Source: Chitinophagaceae bacterium (GTDB lineage Bacteria; Bacteroidota; Bacteroidia; Chitinophagales; Chitinophagaceae). Taken from it: DNA of 64,000 nucleotides. A program made the translations under genes and the position numbers. Shown here piece by piece: positions 28,473 through 37,223 of this stretch (positions within the stretch are counted from its first letter, which is position 1; each line of letters opens with the position of its first letter). The notes beneath the pieces are model-generated. The model saw only the letters and a list, made by a program, of their open reading frames with translations, did no database searches and was not told where the DNA came from. The DNA is taken from the NCBI GenBank assembly GCA_947447265.1, contig CANFKC010000012.1:51796-115795 (forward strand), written 5' to 3'.

Positions 28473-28655
28473 GTGCTCGAGTGTATTGCGGAATACATGC
28501 AGCTGGATCTCGATGAATTTTCTGCACAACATCCGCGTGGGTTTAAAATCATCATTCTCGATAATGGAGCTTTTTATAAAGTAGCGCAAGTGGAAATACC
28601 CAAAAACATTGGGGTTCTACCACTACAGAATACCGAGTTTTACCACGCAGAATAA
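28473..28655 (+). CDS. Possible small protein, unknown function
   Basis: A 60-codon frame starting at GTG; an ATG nine codons in (28497) gives a 52-residue alternative, MQLDLDEFSAQHPRG. The sequence FKIIILDNGAFYKVAQVEIPKNIGVLPLQ looks like an alternating beta protein and has normal composition. It begins right after a terminator and has no clear ribosome-binding site. Support is moderate; family unknown. Confidence 0.4.
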   Translation: MLECIAEYMQLDLDEFSAQHPRGFKIIILDNGAFYKVAQVEIPKNIGVLPLQNTEFYHAE

Positions 28656-28991
28656 ACCTGGAGTAAGGTCATTAACGTCATTGCAAATGAGCCGATTAAA
28701 ACAACTGATGACATGCCTGGCGGGCTCTTTAAAGAAGTTTAAAATTTGACTGAACAATTTAGAAAACCAATCGCCGGTTGTCAAATTTGCTTCATTATAT
28801 GAATCTTTACTTGAATGACTATTATATCCTAAAAGCGCTGATGATAAACTAAAAACGAGACTATAAAGCCAATGCTCCGCACCAAGCTATTAAATAGCAT
28901 TAATGCAAAGGACTGTAAGTGTTGCCCTATGACTAGGATGCCGAAAACAATTTTGCAAAAAATCTATGATGTATTACCGGACCGAAGAGGA
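28656..28991. other. 336-bp AT-rich stretch, no gene seen
   Basis: No convincing frame, terminator or repeat. A plus-strand open frame at 28872-29075 is antisense to the lipoprotein gene at 28992-29141 and is taken as its shadow. Confidence 0.4.
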
Positions 28992-29141
28992 TTAAGCGCC
29001 CCTGCTGTACCAATACTTACCTTCGCCACGGTAGTGGGCATTAAAACGGTGTCTGCGCCAAGGTGTGCGACGTGAAGCACAACTTGCAAGGAAAGATAGA
29101 ATAAGCAATAAGGCTATGACTTTAAAGATGCCGTTTTTCAT
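28992..29141 (-). CDS. 49-residue lipoprotein
   Basis: A short minus-strand gene. Its N terminus MKNGIFKVIALLLILSF is followed by the lipobox LASC, with the lipidated Cys at position 21. The mature part of only 29 residues is strongly basic and aromatic (ASRRTPWRRHRFNAHYRG, ending in KYWYSRGA). The lipoprotein signal is textbook, so I trust the frame in spite of its length. Its small size and Arg-rich tail recall short lipoproteins of unknown role in Bacteroidota. A role on the periplasmic face of either membrane is likely; the function is unknown. Confidence 0.7.
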   Translation of the reverse strand: MKNGIFKVIALLLILSFLASCASRRTPWRRHRFNAHYRGEGKYWYSRGA

Positions 29142-29349
29142 AGAGTTCAAAATTAATAAAAGATTTCATTTTTCCTATACGGGTTCCGAAAATTGTAGTG
29201 GTACTGTAACGCAATAACTTACGACTGGAGTAGCCTTATTTCGCTATGCGCGCCTCAGTTTTTTCAACGGAATGGGAATAGCATGTTCGATCATACCATG
29301 TAATCGGTTCATATTTTCGCTATCTTCACCTTAACTAACAAGCATAGCA

Positions 29350-29526
29350 ATGAAAATTGAAATTGGAATGGTGGTTTGGCTGAAGACAGGTAGCCACGGT
29401 ATGACCGTTATTGAGAAAATGGGGGAAAATGTGTGGAAGTGTGCCTGGTTCGAATTAGATGCTTTTCATGAGAAAATTTATAATGCTGACGAACTCGTAG
29501 ATAAGGAAACTTTGTCGCAGCAATAG
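29350..29526 (+). CDS. DUF2158 (YodC-like) small protein
   Basis: A 58-residue protein with the family pattern: an opening IGMVVWLKTGSHGMTVIEKM (hydrophobic VWLK, then Gly and MTV), a central VWKCAWFE in place of the usual WCQWF, and a C-terminal leucine helix. The DUF2158 role is unknown. The gene stands alone, convergent with the 29540 gene, 13 bases between stops. Confidence 0.65.
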   Translation: MKIEIGMVVWLKTGSHGMTVIEKMGENVWKCAWFELDAFHEKIYNADELVDKETLSQQ

Positions 29527-29539
29527 GCGCAAGACTTCT

Positions 29540-29770
29540 TCATTTTTGTTCTTCTACGAAATACACAATATTCCTTTCTGTAGAATTGGCCTCAATAACC
29601 TGATTGATTACTGTGTAATGTTTACCGTCAAGTTCTAAACCAAGCCCTATAAGAATCTGTTTTTCAAGCTCATCATCCTCATCTATAATATCCAGATCCA
29701 ATTCTGGTAAGGGTACTTGCCGCTGATTTTCTTCTACTACAATAAACTTTATCCTTGAGGTCATTTCCAT
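29540..29770 (-). CDS. Small acidic protein, unknown function
   Basis: A 76-residue acidic protein (PELDLDIIDEDDELEKQILIGLGLELDGKHYTVINQVIE) with alternating beta strands and a final strand NIVYFVEEQ. No motif is recognised. It is convergent with the DUF2158 gene. The composition is good for a real cytoplasmic protein. Confidence 0.55.
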   Translation of the reverse strand: MEMTSRIKFIVVEENQRQVPLPELDLDIIDEDDELEKQILIGLGLELDGKHYTVINQVIEANSTERNIVYFVEEQK

Positions 29771-30074
29771 ATTGTATTTCGGTGTTACAAAGATATTTAC
29801 ATTCCTGACAAATTATAGTAAATGGTCACTATTTTTAAATAGTACTATTTTAGCTTGCTTTAGATAATTTGTTTAAAACATAAACGGGCGCAAATCAAAG
29901 TTAAATAAAATTTGCTCATTTAAAGTGCTATAAAGTAAAAGATTAGTAAATAATTCATGTAGCTTATTCATCCAGGCCTGTCTGGACCTCGAAACATATC
30001 GTCTGAATTCCAGCTTGCAAAACCATTGATTATCTCCCCTATTCTGAATGAGACTTTTCACTTAATTTCGCCAC
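29771..30074. other. 304-bp intergenic region upstream of pth
   Basis: AT-rich and divergent between 29770 and 30075. A minus-strand frame of 62 codons (29873-30061) lacks a ribosome-binding site and family look. Nothing else is supported here. Confidence 0.4.
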
Positions 30075-30635
30075 ATGAAATTTCTGCTTGCTGGCCTGGG
30101 TAATATAGGGATGGAGTATGATGCTACCCGTCATAATATAGGTTTTGATGTGGTTGATACTTTTGTAATAAAACACGGTGGTAGTTTTAAACTGGATAGG
30201 CATGCCAATGTAGCCGAGGTAAAATGGAAGGGCCGGATATTTGTGGTAATTAAACCAACAACTTACATGAACCTGAGCGGTAAGGCTGTGAAATATTGGC
30301 TGGACAAAGAAAAAATACCCATGGAAAACCTGTTGGTAATTGCCGATGACCTTGCATTGCCGTTGGGAACATTGCGCATGCGTGCTCAGGGTAGTGCCGG
30401 CGGCCAAAATGGACTTAAGAATATTGAATTACTGCTAACATCAAATAACTATCCACGTCTGCGTTTTGGCGTGGGCAACAATTACCCAAAAGGTAAGCAG
30501 GTTGATTATGTTTTAGGCAAATGGACTCCTGACGAAATTCCTTACGTTAAAGATGCCATCCTGAAAAGCGTTGATGCAGTAGAATGTTGGGCTTTTCAGG
30601 GCATTGGTAAGGCGATGACGGAATTTAATAAGTAG
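30075..30635 (+). CDS. pth: Peptidyl-tRNA hydrolase
   Basis: A 186-residue enzyme that cleaves the ester bond of peptidyl-tRNAs released from stalled ribosomes. It has the N-terminal GLGNIGMEYDATRHNIGFDVVD with catalytic His20, KPTTYMNLSGKAV, the ADDLALPLGTLRMRAQGSAGGQNGLKNI block with the catalytic Asp, and RLRFGVGN. Length and motif order are normal. It has its own unit, separated from the convergent DUF1963 gene by a hairpin. Confidence 0.96.
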   Translation: MKFLLAGLGNIGMEYDATRHNIGFDVVDTFVIKHGGSFKLDRHANVAEVKWKGRIFVVIKPTTYMNLSGKAVKYWLDKEKIPMENLLVIADDLALPLGTLRMRAQGSAGGQNGLKNIELLLTSNNYPRLRFGVGNNYPKGKQVDYVLGKWTPDEIPYVKDAILKSVDAVECWAFQGIGKAMTEFNK

Positions 30636-30643
30636 AACTGTCC

Positions 30644-30669
30644 TAGATTGGCAGTATATACCCAATCTA
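30644..30669. terminator. Bidirectional hairpin between pth and the YwqG-like gene
   Basis: TAGATTGG at 30644-30651 pairs with CCAATCTA at 30662-30669, with CTGT and ACAG adding an outer stem. It overlaps the stop codon of the minus-strand gene. No long T run. Confidence 0.5.
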
Positions 30670-31551
30670 ACAGCAATCCCAACTATAAGCTACTTTTGAA
30701 AAGTCTTTTTTGGCGAGATCATCAGGGTGGATAAAGAAGTTGCCAACACCTGAATCTCCCCACATTATATGATTGTCAGTATCTATTTGAAGCAGAAGAA
30801 TAAAATCCTTTATTTTTTCGTCATAGATGCGAGGATCTTCCTGTGTGAAAAAGGCATAGCCACCGATTTTGTGGCCGTTAGGGGCGAAGTTTTCGTAAAT
30901 AAATTCTTCAATTTCTCTTGATGCAATAGGGTACTTGTCCAACAAATCGGTCAAGTCGAAATTTCCGGATGTTTCGCGCCGAACATCGCCTAAGCCAACA
31001 TATTCTGTTTTCGTCGAAAACTCCAGATAAAAAGGCTCCGCTAAAGGTAGGTTGCCGTTCTCATACATCTCATTGAGAAACGGAAAACCAGTTTGATGCC
31101 TTGTGATTGCACCTTCTTCGAAATACAGCACGCGGAAATTCTCTTGCGATTGAAAATTATCATAATTGATGCCCATGGAGCCATCACTAGCAGAGATATA
31201 AAATTGCAGATAACCAGAAGTTGGATAGCCATGTAGGTGAGGCGCTTCCGAGAAATTGATTTGAGCTAAGGGAAACATGGGTTTGCCTTCCTTATCGGTT
31301 GGGTAGGGGAAATCTGCGGGCAAAAATGGTTTGTGTCCAAAACTACTGTTTTGAAAAGTAAGGTCTCGGGATGGGGTCGCTTTTATGGCGATGCTTTCGA
31401 GACGTGTTTCCCTAATCTGGTCCCAGTATTGAGCAACGACAAAAGGAAAAAACAAATCCGGTACAACTTCTACAGGTTGCATTAGGCGATCTTTCTCATT
31501 GATGATTTCTTCTTTCTTCGTACCGCTTTTAAAAAAGTCGAATAGGCCCAT
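30667..31551 (-). CDS. YwqG-family protein (DUF1963)
   Basis: A 294-residue soluble protein. The DUF1963 core is visible: SSFGHKPFLPADFPYPTDKEGKPMFPLAQINFSEAP, then SGYLQFYISASDGSMGINYDN and, near the C terminus, KIGGYAFFTQEDPR and LLLQIDTDNHIMWGDSGVGNFFIHPDDLAKKDFSKVAYSWDCC. The family has no firm biochemical role. The start MGLFDFFKSGTKKEE is the usual short helical lead. Confidence 0.85.
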   Translation of the reverse strand: MGLFDFFKSGTKKEEIINEKDRLMQPVEVVPDLFFPFVVAQYWDQIRETRLESIAIKATPSRDLTFQNSSFGHKPFLPADFPYPTDKEGKPMFPLAQINFSEAPHLHGYPTSGYLQFYISASDGSMGINYDNFQSQENFRVLYFEEGAITRHQTGFPFLNEMYENGNLPLAEPFYLEFSTKTEYVGLGDVRRETSGNFDLTDLLDKYPIASREIEEFIYENFAPNGHKIGGYAFFTQEDPRIYDEKIKDFILLLQIDTDNHIMWGDSGVGNFFIHPDDLAKKDFSKVAYSWDCC

Positions 31552-31769
31552 GTGGTATATTTTGCAGCAATATAGCGGTATTTGTATAAAAAAACATGGC
31601 TTTTTGTTTAACAGGATCGATGGAGAGAGAGCGATGTAACCTGGTTAGTTGCTGCTATTGATGCTCGGTGAAAGAGCCTTCAAGAAACTATGATAATGCG
31701 ATAAATTTACGTCCTGCATGGATTTTGCAAATGCTTCATAAAATAACAGCTTACATACAAAAGGTTTTA

Positions 31770-31777
31770 TAAATTTG
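31770..31777 (+). promoter_or_regulatory. Candidate -7 box for the phosphohexomutase gene
   Basis: TAAATTTG matches TAnnTTTG exactly and lies 26 bases before the ATG. No clear -33 TTTG at the usual distance. Confidence 0.35.
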
Positions 31778-31803
31778 CCGCTCAAACCAGAAACTAGATA
31801 CTG

Positions 31804-33210
31804 ATGATAACGGAAAAAATTAAGTTTGGAACCGATGGATGGCGTGCCATAATAGCACAGGATTTTACAGTTTACAATGTAGCCAGGGTAAGCAAAGGTT
31901 TGGCTGATTGGTTATTGAAAGACCATAAAAACCCAACGGTTGTAGTAGGGCATGATTGCCGTTTTGGTGGCGAGCTTTTCGCGGAAACAGCAGCCAGGGT
32001 GCTTTGCGCCAATGGTGTTAAAGTGTTGCTCGCAAAAGGTTTTATAAGCACACCAATGATATCAATGGGTGTACTTAAATTAAATGCGCAGCAGGGTGTT
32101 GTAATTACCGCTTCTCACAACCCTCCTTCTTATAATGGTTATAAATTAAAGGGCGCACATGGCGGACCTTCAAGCCCGAAAGATATCGCAGCTGTTGAAG
32201 AATTGATTCCTGCAGAAGTAGACATGCCAGCTACCACAATTGCTGAGTACGAGGCAAGCGGTATGGTGAAGTTCATTAATCTGGAAGATATGTATGTTGA
32301 CTATCTGAAAGAAAAATTTGATTTCGACGCACTTTCAAAATCTCCGTTCAAACTGGCTTATGATGCCATGTATGGTGCTGGACAGAATGTTATCCGTCGG
32401 CTACTGCCGGGTGCCGTTTTAGTACATTGTGAAAACAATCCGGGCTTTAACGGTCAGGCGCCGGAGCCACTTGACAAGAACTTACAAGAACTTGCAAAAA
32501 CGATTGCTACTACCCCCGAATTGAAAATTGGCTTAGCTACAGATGGCGATGCTGACCGTATAGGCCTGTACGATGAGGATGGTAATTTTGTTGATGCGCA
32601 TAATATTATATTGCTGCTTATTCACTACCTGTTCAAGTACAAAAAAATGACTGGCAAAGTAGTGATTGCATTTTCTGTTACTGATCGCGTGAAGAAATTG
32701 TGTGAACATTATGGCATACCTGTTGAGGTAACCGCTATTGGTTTCAAATACATCAGCGAAATAATGGTTACCGACGATGTACTGGTGGGTGGAGAAGAAA
32801 GTGGCGGTATTGCGGTTAAGGGTCATATACCAGAACGCGATGGCATTTATGATGGCCTTGTGTTGTATGAATTCATGACAGAATCGGGCAAAACGTTAAA
32901 AGAACTTTGCGAAGAAGTCTATGCGATAACTGGCCCGTTTTTTTATGAGCGCAATGATCTCACTATACCTAACGATAAAAAGAACGCTATCATTACTAAA
33001 GCCCAGGAAGGCGGTTATACCGGCTTTGGCAAATATGGTTTTAACAGGGTTGAAACGATTGATGGAGTTAAGTACCACCTCGATAACGGAGGCTGGGTAA
33101 TGCTGCGTGCATCTGGCACAGAACCTTTGTTGCGTGTATATGCAGAAGGCAATAGCAAAGCCGAAACATTAGATATACTGGAAGATGTGAAGAAGGTGAT
33201 ACTGAATTAG
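31804..33210 (+). CDS. Phosphoglucomutase/phosphomannomutase family enzyme
   Basis: A 468-residue alpha-D-phosphohexomutase. Visible motifs: N-terminal KFGTDGWRAIIAQDF; the phosphoserine loop ITASHNPPSYNGYK with Ser104; the metal loop TDGDADRIGLYDEDG; the sugar loop GGEESGG; and the phosphate-binding loop RASGTEPLLRVYAE. It interconverts hexose 1- and 6-phosphates; substrate preference (glucose, mannose or glucosamine) cannot be read from sequence. It has its own promoter box and a perfect hairpin terminator downstream. Confidence 0.92.
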   Translation: MITEKIKFGTDGWRAIIAQDFTVYNVARVSKGLADWLLKDHKNPTVVVGHDCRFGGELFAETAARVLCANGVKVLLAKGFISTPMISMGVLKLNAQQGVVITASHNPPSYNGYKLKGAHGGPSSPKDIAAVEELIPAEVDMPATTIAEYEASGMVKFINLEDMYVDYLKEKFDFDALSKSPFKLAYDAMYGAGQNVIRRLLPGAVLVHCENNPGFNGQAPEPLDKNLQELAKTIATTPELKIGLATDGDADRIGLYDEDGNFVDAHNIILLLIHYLFKYKKMTGKVVIAFSVTDRVKKLCEHYGIPVEVTAIGFKYISEIMVTDDVLVGGEESGGIAVKGHIPERDGIYDGLVLYEFMTESGKTLKELCEEVYAITGPFFYERNDLTIPNDKKNAIITKAQEGGYTGFGKYGFNRVETIDGVKYHLDNGGWVMLRASGTEPLLRVYAEGNSKAETLDILEDVKKVILN

Positions 33211-33238
33211 TCGTAAGTTGTAAGTCGTAAGTTGTAAG
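33211..33238 (+). repeat. Two tandem 14-bp repeats after the phosphohexomutase
   Basis: TCGTAAGTTGTAAG occurs twice in direct succession (33211-33224, 33225-33238), immediately after the stop codon. Confidence 0.7.
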
Positions 33239-33267
33239 TCCGGCTTATAGGTTCGTTAATATTATAG

Positions 33268-33305
33268 ATGCGCTTTGTGGTGGTTACTGCAAAGCGCATA
33301 GTTTT
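33268..33305 (+). terminator. Terminator between phosphohexomutase and ATPase genes
   Basis: ATGCGCTTTG (33268-33277) and CAAAGCGCAT (33290-33299) are exact complements around a 12-base loop, followed by AGTTTT. Confidence 0.7.
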
Positions 33306-33332
33306 GACTTATAGGCGAAGAATAATTTTAGG

Positions 33333-33340
33333 TACATTTG
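33333..33340 (+). promoter_or_regulatory. Candidate -7 box of the ATPase-nuclease operon
   Basis: TACATTTG matches TAnnTTTG and lies 17 bases before the ATG of the ATPase gene, after the terminator. A TTTG at 33302-33305 is farther than usual for a -33 box. Confidence 0.35.
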
Positions 33341-33357
33341 GGTAATCGATTAACACA

Positions 33358-34593
33358 ATGAGCAAAATAAGGATAAAGAACTTTGGACCTATAAAAGAAG
33401 GCTATCAGGAAAATGATGGATGGATTGATATTAAGAAGGTTACTGTGTTTATTGGCAACCAAGGTAGTGGAAAGAGTACTGTGGCGAAGTTGATATCTAT
33501 GTTTACATGGTTGGAGAAGGCGTTGAATAGAAAAGATTTCAGAGAAAAAGTGATTACAACACAGAACTTAGTTGATAGATGGTGCACACAAGCTCTGATA
33601 AATAATTTCTTTACTAAAGAAACTGAAATTGAATATTTAGGTAGCGCATCTCGTTTCCTCTATTCCCAAAATGAACTCTTGCATGAATTTACGACTGGTG
33701 ATAAAGACTATACGGTTCCAAAAATAATATATGTTCCGTCAGAAAGAAATTTTTTAACGACAATTGGGGCCGCTTACGATGTTACTGGACTTCCGTTTTT
33801 GATTACAGGTTTTGCAGAAGAACTAAGACGGGCCCAAAATTCGCTCGGCGAAGATATTGCCAAACTACCATTTGAAACTTTTTCCTACCAGTTTGATGAG
33901 TTTAGAAATATATCCTATGTAATAGGCAATTCATATAGGATTAATTTACTTGAGGCTGCGAGCGGGTTACAATCTTCAATACCGCTATTTATCGTCTCAA
34001 GCAATTTAGCAAATGCTATCTCAAAAGGCAACGACGATGAAGTGAATATTAGTGTTAATCAGAGAATTAGGCGGAATGATGAAATTACAAATATATACCT
34101 TGATAAGGAGTTATCCGATGATGACAAATCGGATAAAATAAACAAGGTTAAGTCACGATTTCATAATAGATGCTTGATTAGTATCGTAGAAGAGCCTGAA
34201 CAAAACCTGTTCCCCTTATCTCAAAAGCAAATCTTAAATAGCCTCTTGGAGTTCAATAATATGAATGAAGGCAATAGGCTGATCATGACCACCCATAGCC
34301 CTTATATCATTAATTATCTCAGTATTGCTATACAAGGGGGATATTTAAAAAGTAAGATTCAAGAATCAAAGAAGGCAGAAGAACTAATAGAGCGACTGAA
34401 CAAAATTGTTCCTGAAACCTCCACAGTTCAAGCTTCAGAAGTTGTCATATACCAATTGGATGAAAATACAGGCACTATACGTAAGTTGGAGGATTACGAA
34501 GGAATACCTTCAGATAAAAACTACCTAAATCAATCGCTACGGGAAGGTAATGTTATGTTTGATGCTTTACTTGAAATTGAGGAAGAGCTATGA
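33358..34593 (+). CDS. SMC/ABC-type AAA ATPase, first gene of a two-gene unit
   Basis: A 411-residue ATPase without signal or membrane segments. N-terminal KIRIKNFGPIKEG leads to Walker A GNQGSGKST (33-41). A signature-like EAASGLQSSIPL lies at 199-210, Walker B as SIVEEPEQNLFP (275-286) and an H-loop as MTTHSPYIINYL (310-321). The short insert between the halves lacks a long coiled coil, so this is an AAA15/OLD-like ATPase, not a true SMC protein. No TOPRIM domain is fused. The stop overlaps the start of the next gene by four bases, so both products likely form one complex. Such pairs are common in prokaryotic defence; the role here is inferred, not shown. Confidence 0.88.
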   Translation: MSKIRIKNFGPIKEGYQENDGWIDIKKVTVFIGNQGSGKSTVAKLISMFTWLEKALNRKDFREKVITTQNLVDRWCTQALINNFFTKETEIEYLGSASRFLYSQNELLHEFTTGDKDYTVPKIIYVPSERNFLTTIGAAYDVTGLPFLITGFAEELRRAQNSLGEDIAKLPFETFSYQFDEFRNISYVIGNSYRINLLEAASGLQSSIPLFIVSSNLANAISKGNDDEVNISVNQRIRRNDEITNIYLDKELSDDDKSDKINKVKSRFHNRCLISIVEEPEQNLFPLSQKQILNSLLEFNNMNEGNRLIMTTHSPYIINYLSIAIQGGYLKSKIQESKKAEELIERLNKIVPETSTVQASEVVIYQLDENTGTIRKLEDYEGIPSDKNYLNQSLREGNVMFDALLEIEEEL

Positions 34594-35081
34594 TTATCAA
34601 TTTTTTAGAACCTGCTTGTCAGGAGCCAGCGATAGTTCATGACCTTTTCGGATTGTGTGATGACAACAACGGCAATAAGGCTTATTCCAATTTTGACAAC
34701 CCTCAAAAGTGGATTGCAACTGTCAAAAATCCCAACAAAGCGTCCTTAATTTTTACTGCTGTCGATAAGTGTGTTATTAAAGACACTGAACAAAAAGACA
34801 GGGGTAGGTGTGATGGCTTACTTACGTCTGCAGAACATATTTATTTTATTGAATTAAAAGATGAAAGGTCATCGTGGATAAAAGGGGCAATTGAACAACT
34901 GGAATCAACTATTCAATTTTACATCGATAATCATAACTTGAGTGTATACAAACACAAAAAGGCATTTGCGTGCAACAAACAGCACAGCAAATTTCAAGAA
35001 ACAGATAATGAACTAAATCTTCATTTCTTTAGAAAATATAAGGTGCGAATAGATGTGCAAGCTGAGATTATTGTCATCTAG
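34590..35081 (+). CDS. Putative PD-(D/E)XK-type partner of the ATPase
   Basis: A 163-residue soluble protein. The core RCDGLLTSAEHIYFIELKDERSSW places D75, then E88-L-K90 after a beta hairpin, the layout of the PD-(D/E)XK nuclease fold, and a downstream helix IEQLESTIQFYI resembles the common Gln-containing helix. The N-terminal part has an acidic loop (CDDNNGNKAYSNFDN). It is co-translated with the ATPase through ATGA overlap and has no other neighbour on the strand within 47 bases. I infer a nucleic-acid-cleaving or -binding effector, but catalytic competence is unproven. A non-nuclease adaptor is the alternative. Confidence 0.7.
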   Translation: MIINFLEPACQEPAIVHDLFGLCDDNNGNKAYSNFDNPQKWIATVKNPNKASLIFTAVDKCVIKDTEQKDRGRCDGLLTSAEHIYFIELKDERSSWIKGAIEQLESTIQFYIDNHNLSVYKHKKAFACNKQHSKFQETDNELNLHFFRKYKVRIDVQAEIIVI

Positions 35082-35128
35082 TCCTTACTTCCATAAATTA
35101 ACAATACGACGTCAATATTCTTCCTCCC

Positions 35129-35773
35129 ATGTTCATAACTTACATTTTAATTGCCATAACTGCGCTGGTATCGATAGCTGCTTTTAATAACCGCGGTCTA
35201 CTTAATAAACTCATGATGTATCCGTATGGCATGAGTCAGCCCAAGGAATACTACCGGCTACTTACCTCTGGTTTTATACATGCTGACTGGATGCATCTTA
35301 TTTTCAACATGATGACCTTCTATTTCTTCGGGTTTGTGGTGGAAATTAAGTGTATTGAAGTTTGCCATAGTATAATTGGCGGGCAAATTTTGTATGCACT
35401 TTTTTACTTGTCTTCCATTATAGTTGCGTCCCTGCCCGCATTAATAAAGCACAAGAACCACAGTTATTATATGTCGCTTGGTGCGTCGGGTGGGGTTTCG
35501 GCTATACTATTCTTTGCTATTTACTATGCGCCCTGGAACCATATAGGCTTCATATTTCTTCCCAAAGGTATTCCAGCAATTATTTTTGCCATCCTGTATT
35601 CATGGTACTCAGCTTATATGTCAAAGAAGGGAACTGACAATATTGGGCATGATGCGCATTTAGGCGGTGGTGTATTCGGTTTTACCATTGCTTTTTTTGT
35701 TGACCCGAGCCACGGATTGGATTTCCTGAACAGCATTATTCACCCACCGGCACTCAGCACCTGGATCGGGTAG
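35129..35773 (+). CDS. Rhomboid-family intramembrane serine protease
   Basis: A 214-residue protein with six likely membrane helices. Family marks: FIHADWMHLIFNMMTFYFFG (the HxxxN region), SLGASGGVSAILF with the catalytic Ser in GASG, and GHDAHLGGGVFGFTIAF with the catalytic His. It cleaves substrates inside the membrane; the substrate is unknown. It lies 47 bases after the ATPase-nuclease pair but is probably a separate housekeeping unit. Confidence 0.92.
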   Translation: MFITYILIAITALVSIAAFNNRGLLNKLMMYPYGMSQPKEYYRLLTSGFIHADWMHLIFNMMTFYFFGFVVEIKCIEVCHSIIGGQILYALFYLSSIIVASLPALIKHKNHSYYMSLGASGGVSAILFFAIYYAPWNHIGFIFLPKGIPAIIFAILYSWYSAYMSKKGTDNIGHDAHLGGGVFGFTIAFFVDPSHGLDFLNSIIHPPALSTWIG

Positions 35774-35794
35774 CATTAAAAACAGCTTTGCTAG

Positions 35795-37129
35795 CTAGAC
35801 TAAACTCATTTTTATTCTCAGTACCTGTGTTGTGCTATTCTTTATTTTAAAACGCTCATCCAGGCGCATACCTGTGAGCCAGACAATGCGTTTATCGCAC
35901 TCTATTACCCAGATATTCTCTTTTTCATGTAGTGGTACTTTTTCATTAATAAGCACCCTGCTTACCTTCTTCTTCTTCATTTGCATGCCGATAGGGTAGA
36001 AGTAATCACCCGTTTTCCATTTACGCAATATCAGCGGAAAAGTAACCTGTTTCATATCAATCAGAGCAACGTTGGGGTCTGCATCAATTTCGGCAGGCTT
36101 GTCAATTATAGCGCAATTAAAGTTGTGTATGCCATTGTTTACCGTGCAAGGTGCGCCCTCAATAAGAATCAGGTCGGCTGTTTCGTTGGGTAACGTTGTT
36201 ATCACCAGGAAATCGCGGTTTTTTATTACCCTGTGGGTGGCAGATTGCACATAATGACCTGTTTCTGAATTAAGTAAATTCAGTACCTGCTCGGTTTGGG
36301 CCGATGAAAAGTTATAGGGCTGCAGCATTTCATAGCAAATAGTAGCCAGGGGAGTGCATTTCAATAATTTCAATACAGGTATGTAGGTGTCTTTACCGCG
36401 TTGTTCCAATAGCTTTTTCAGCTCTGTTGCAACTGCCTTCTTGTATAATACTTCGGCTTCGCCAAAGCGACCAATACTCTCGTTTATGCTGTGCACTGCT
36501 GTCGGAAAAAGTTCTTCAATAACCGGAACAAGTTTATGCCTCACCGCATTGCGGAGATAGTCATCACTGGAATTTGAAGCGTCCTCCCGATGGGCAATAT
36601 TGTTTTCTGCTGCGTATGCCAGAATCTCTTCCTTTTGGGCAAATAGCAAGGGCCTTATAATATTATTTTGTTCTGGCAATATGCCATGCATACCGGCCAT
36701 GCCTGTTCCTTTAAAAAGGTTAATCAGCATGGTCTCCACATTATCATTCGCATGGTGTGCTGTAACTATCTTAGCATATTGATGGTCTTTTCTCACTTGT
36801 TCAAACCACTCATAGCGCAATATACGGGCTGTTTCCTGAGTGCCCTTTTTCCATTCAGTTGCGCATTTCTTTGTTTCAAATTTTACTTTATGTAGCGTAA
36901 TCTTATTTACAGTGCACCAATTAGTTACGAAGTTCTCATCTTTTTCCGAGTCATCCCCCCTAAGCTGAAAATTGCAATGCGCTATGCTGAACTTTATATT
37001 ACTATGCAAAAACAGTTCCGCCATCACCATAGAATCGATACCTCCGCTAACAGCCAGAAGTGTTGCCCGGTCAGCCGGGCAGAAATTTTTAGCTTTCCAA
37101 TTGTGCTGAAATTGCTTTAGTAAGGTCAT
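35795..37129 (-). CDS. tilS: tRNA(Ile)-lysidine synthase
   Basis: A 444-residue N-type ATP pyrophosphatase that modifies C34 of tRNA-Ile2 to lysidine. The PP-loop is VSGGIDSMV near residue 30. Later family blocks are IVTAHHANDNVETMLINLFKGTGMAGMHGI and RPLLFAQKEEILAYAAENNIAHREDASNSSDDYLRNAVRHKLVP. The C-terminal TilS domain has FPLILRKWKTGDYFYPIGMQMKKKKVSRVLINEKVP. Full length. Essential in most bacteria. Confidence 0.96.
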   Translation of the reverse strand: MTLLKQFQHNWKAKNFCPADRATLLAVSGGIDSMVMAELFLHSNIKFSIAHCNFQLRGDDSEKDENFVTNWCTVNKITLHKVKFETKKCATEWKKGTQETARILRYEWFEQVRKDHQYAKIVTAHHANDNVETMLINLFKGTGMAGMHGILPEQNNIIRPLLFAQKEEILAYAAENNIAHREDASNSSDDYLRNAVRHKLVPVIEELFPTAVHSINESIGRFGEAEVLYKKAVATELKKLLEQRGKDTYIPVLKLLKCTPLATICYEMLQPYNFSSAQTEQVLNLLNSETGHYVQSATHRVIKNRDFLVITTLPNETADLILIEGAPCTVNNGIHNFNCAIIDKPAEIDADPNVALIDMKQVTFPLILRKWKTGDYFYPIGMQMKKKKVSRVLINEKVPLHEKENIWVIECDKRIVWLTGMRLDERFKIKNSTTQVLRIKMSLV

Positions 37130-37223
37130 TTTATTTTAAATGGCGGATCTTGTAAAGTTAGAGAATCGACACGACGCTGGCGAAAACCTGACCTGTATAG
37201 TTATGCGATATGAAGGTGCAGCG

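Noticed and set aside
28872..29075. Plus-strand 67-codon frame
   Set aside because: Antisense to the better-supported lipoprotein gene on the minus strand, with no leader or ribosome-binding site.
29873..30061. Minus-strand 62-codon frame before pth
   Set aside because: No ribosome-binding site or recognisable motif; AT-rich intergenic composition.
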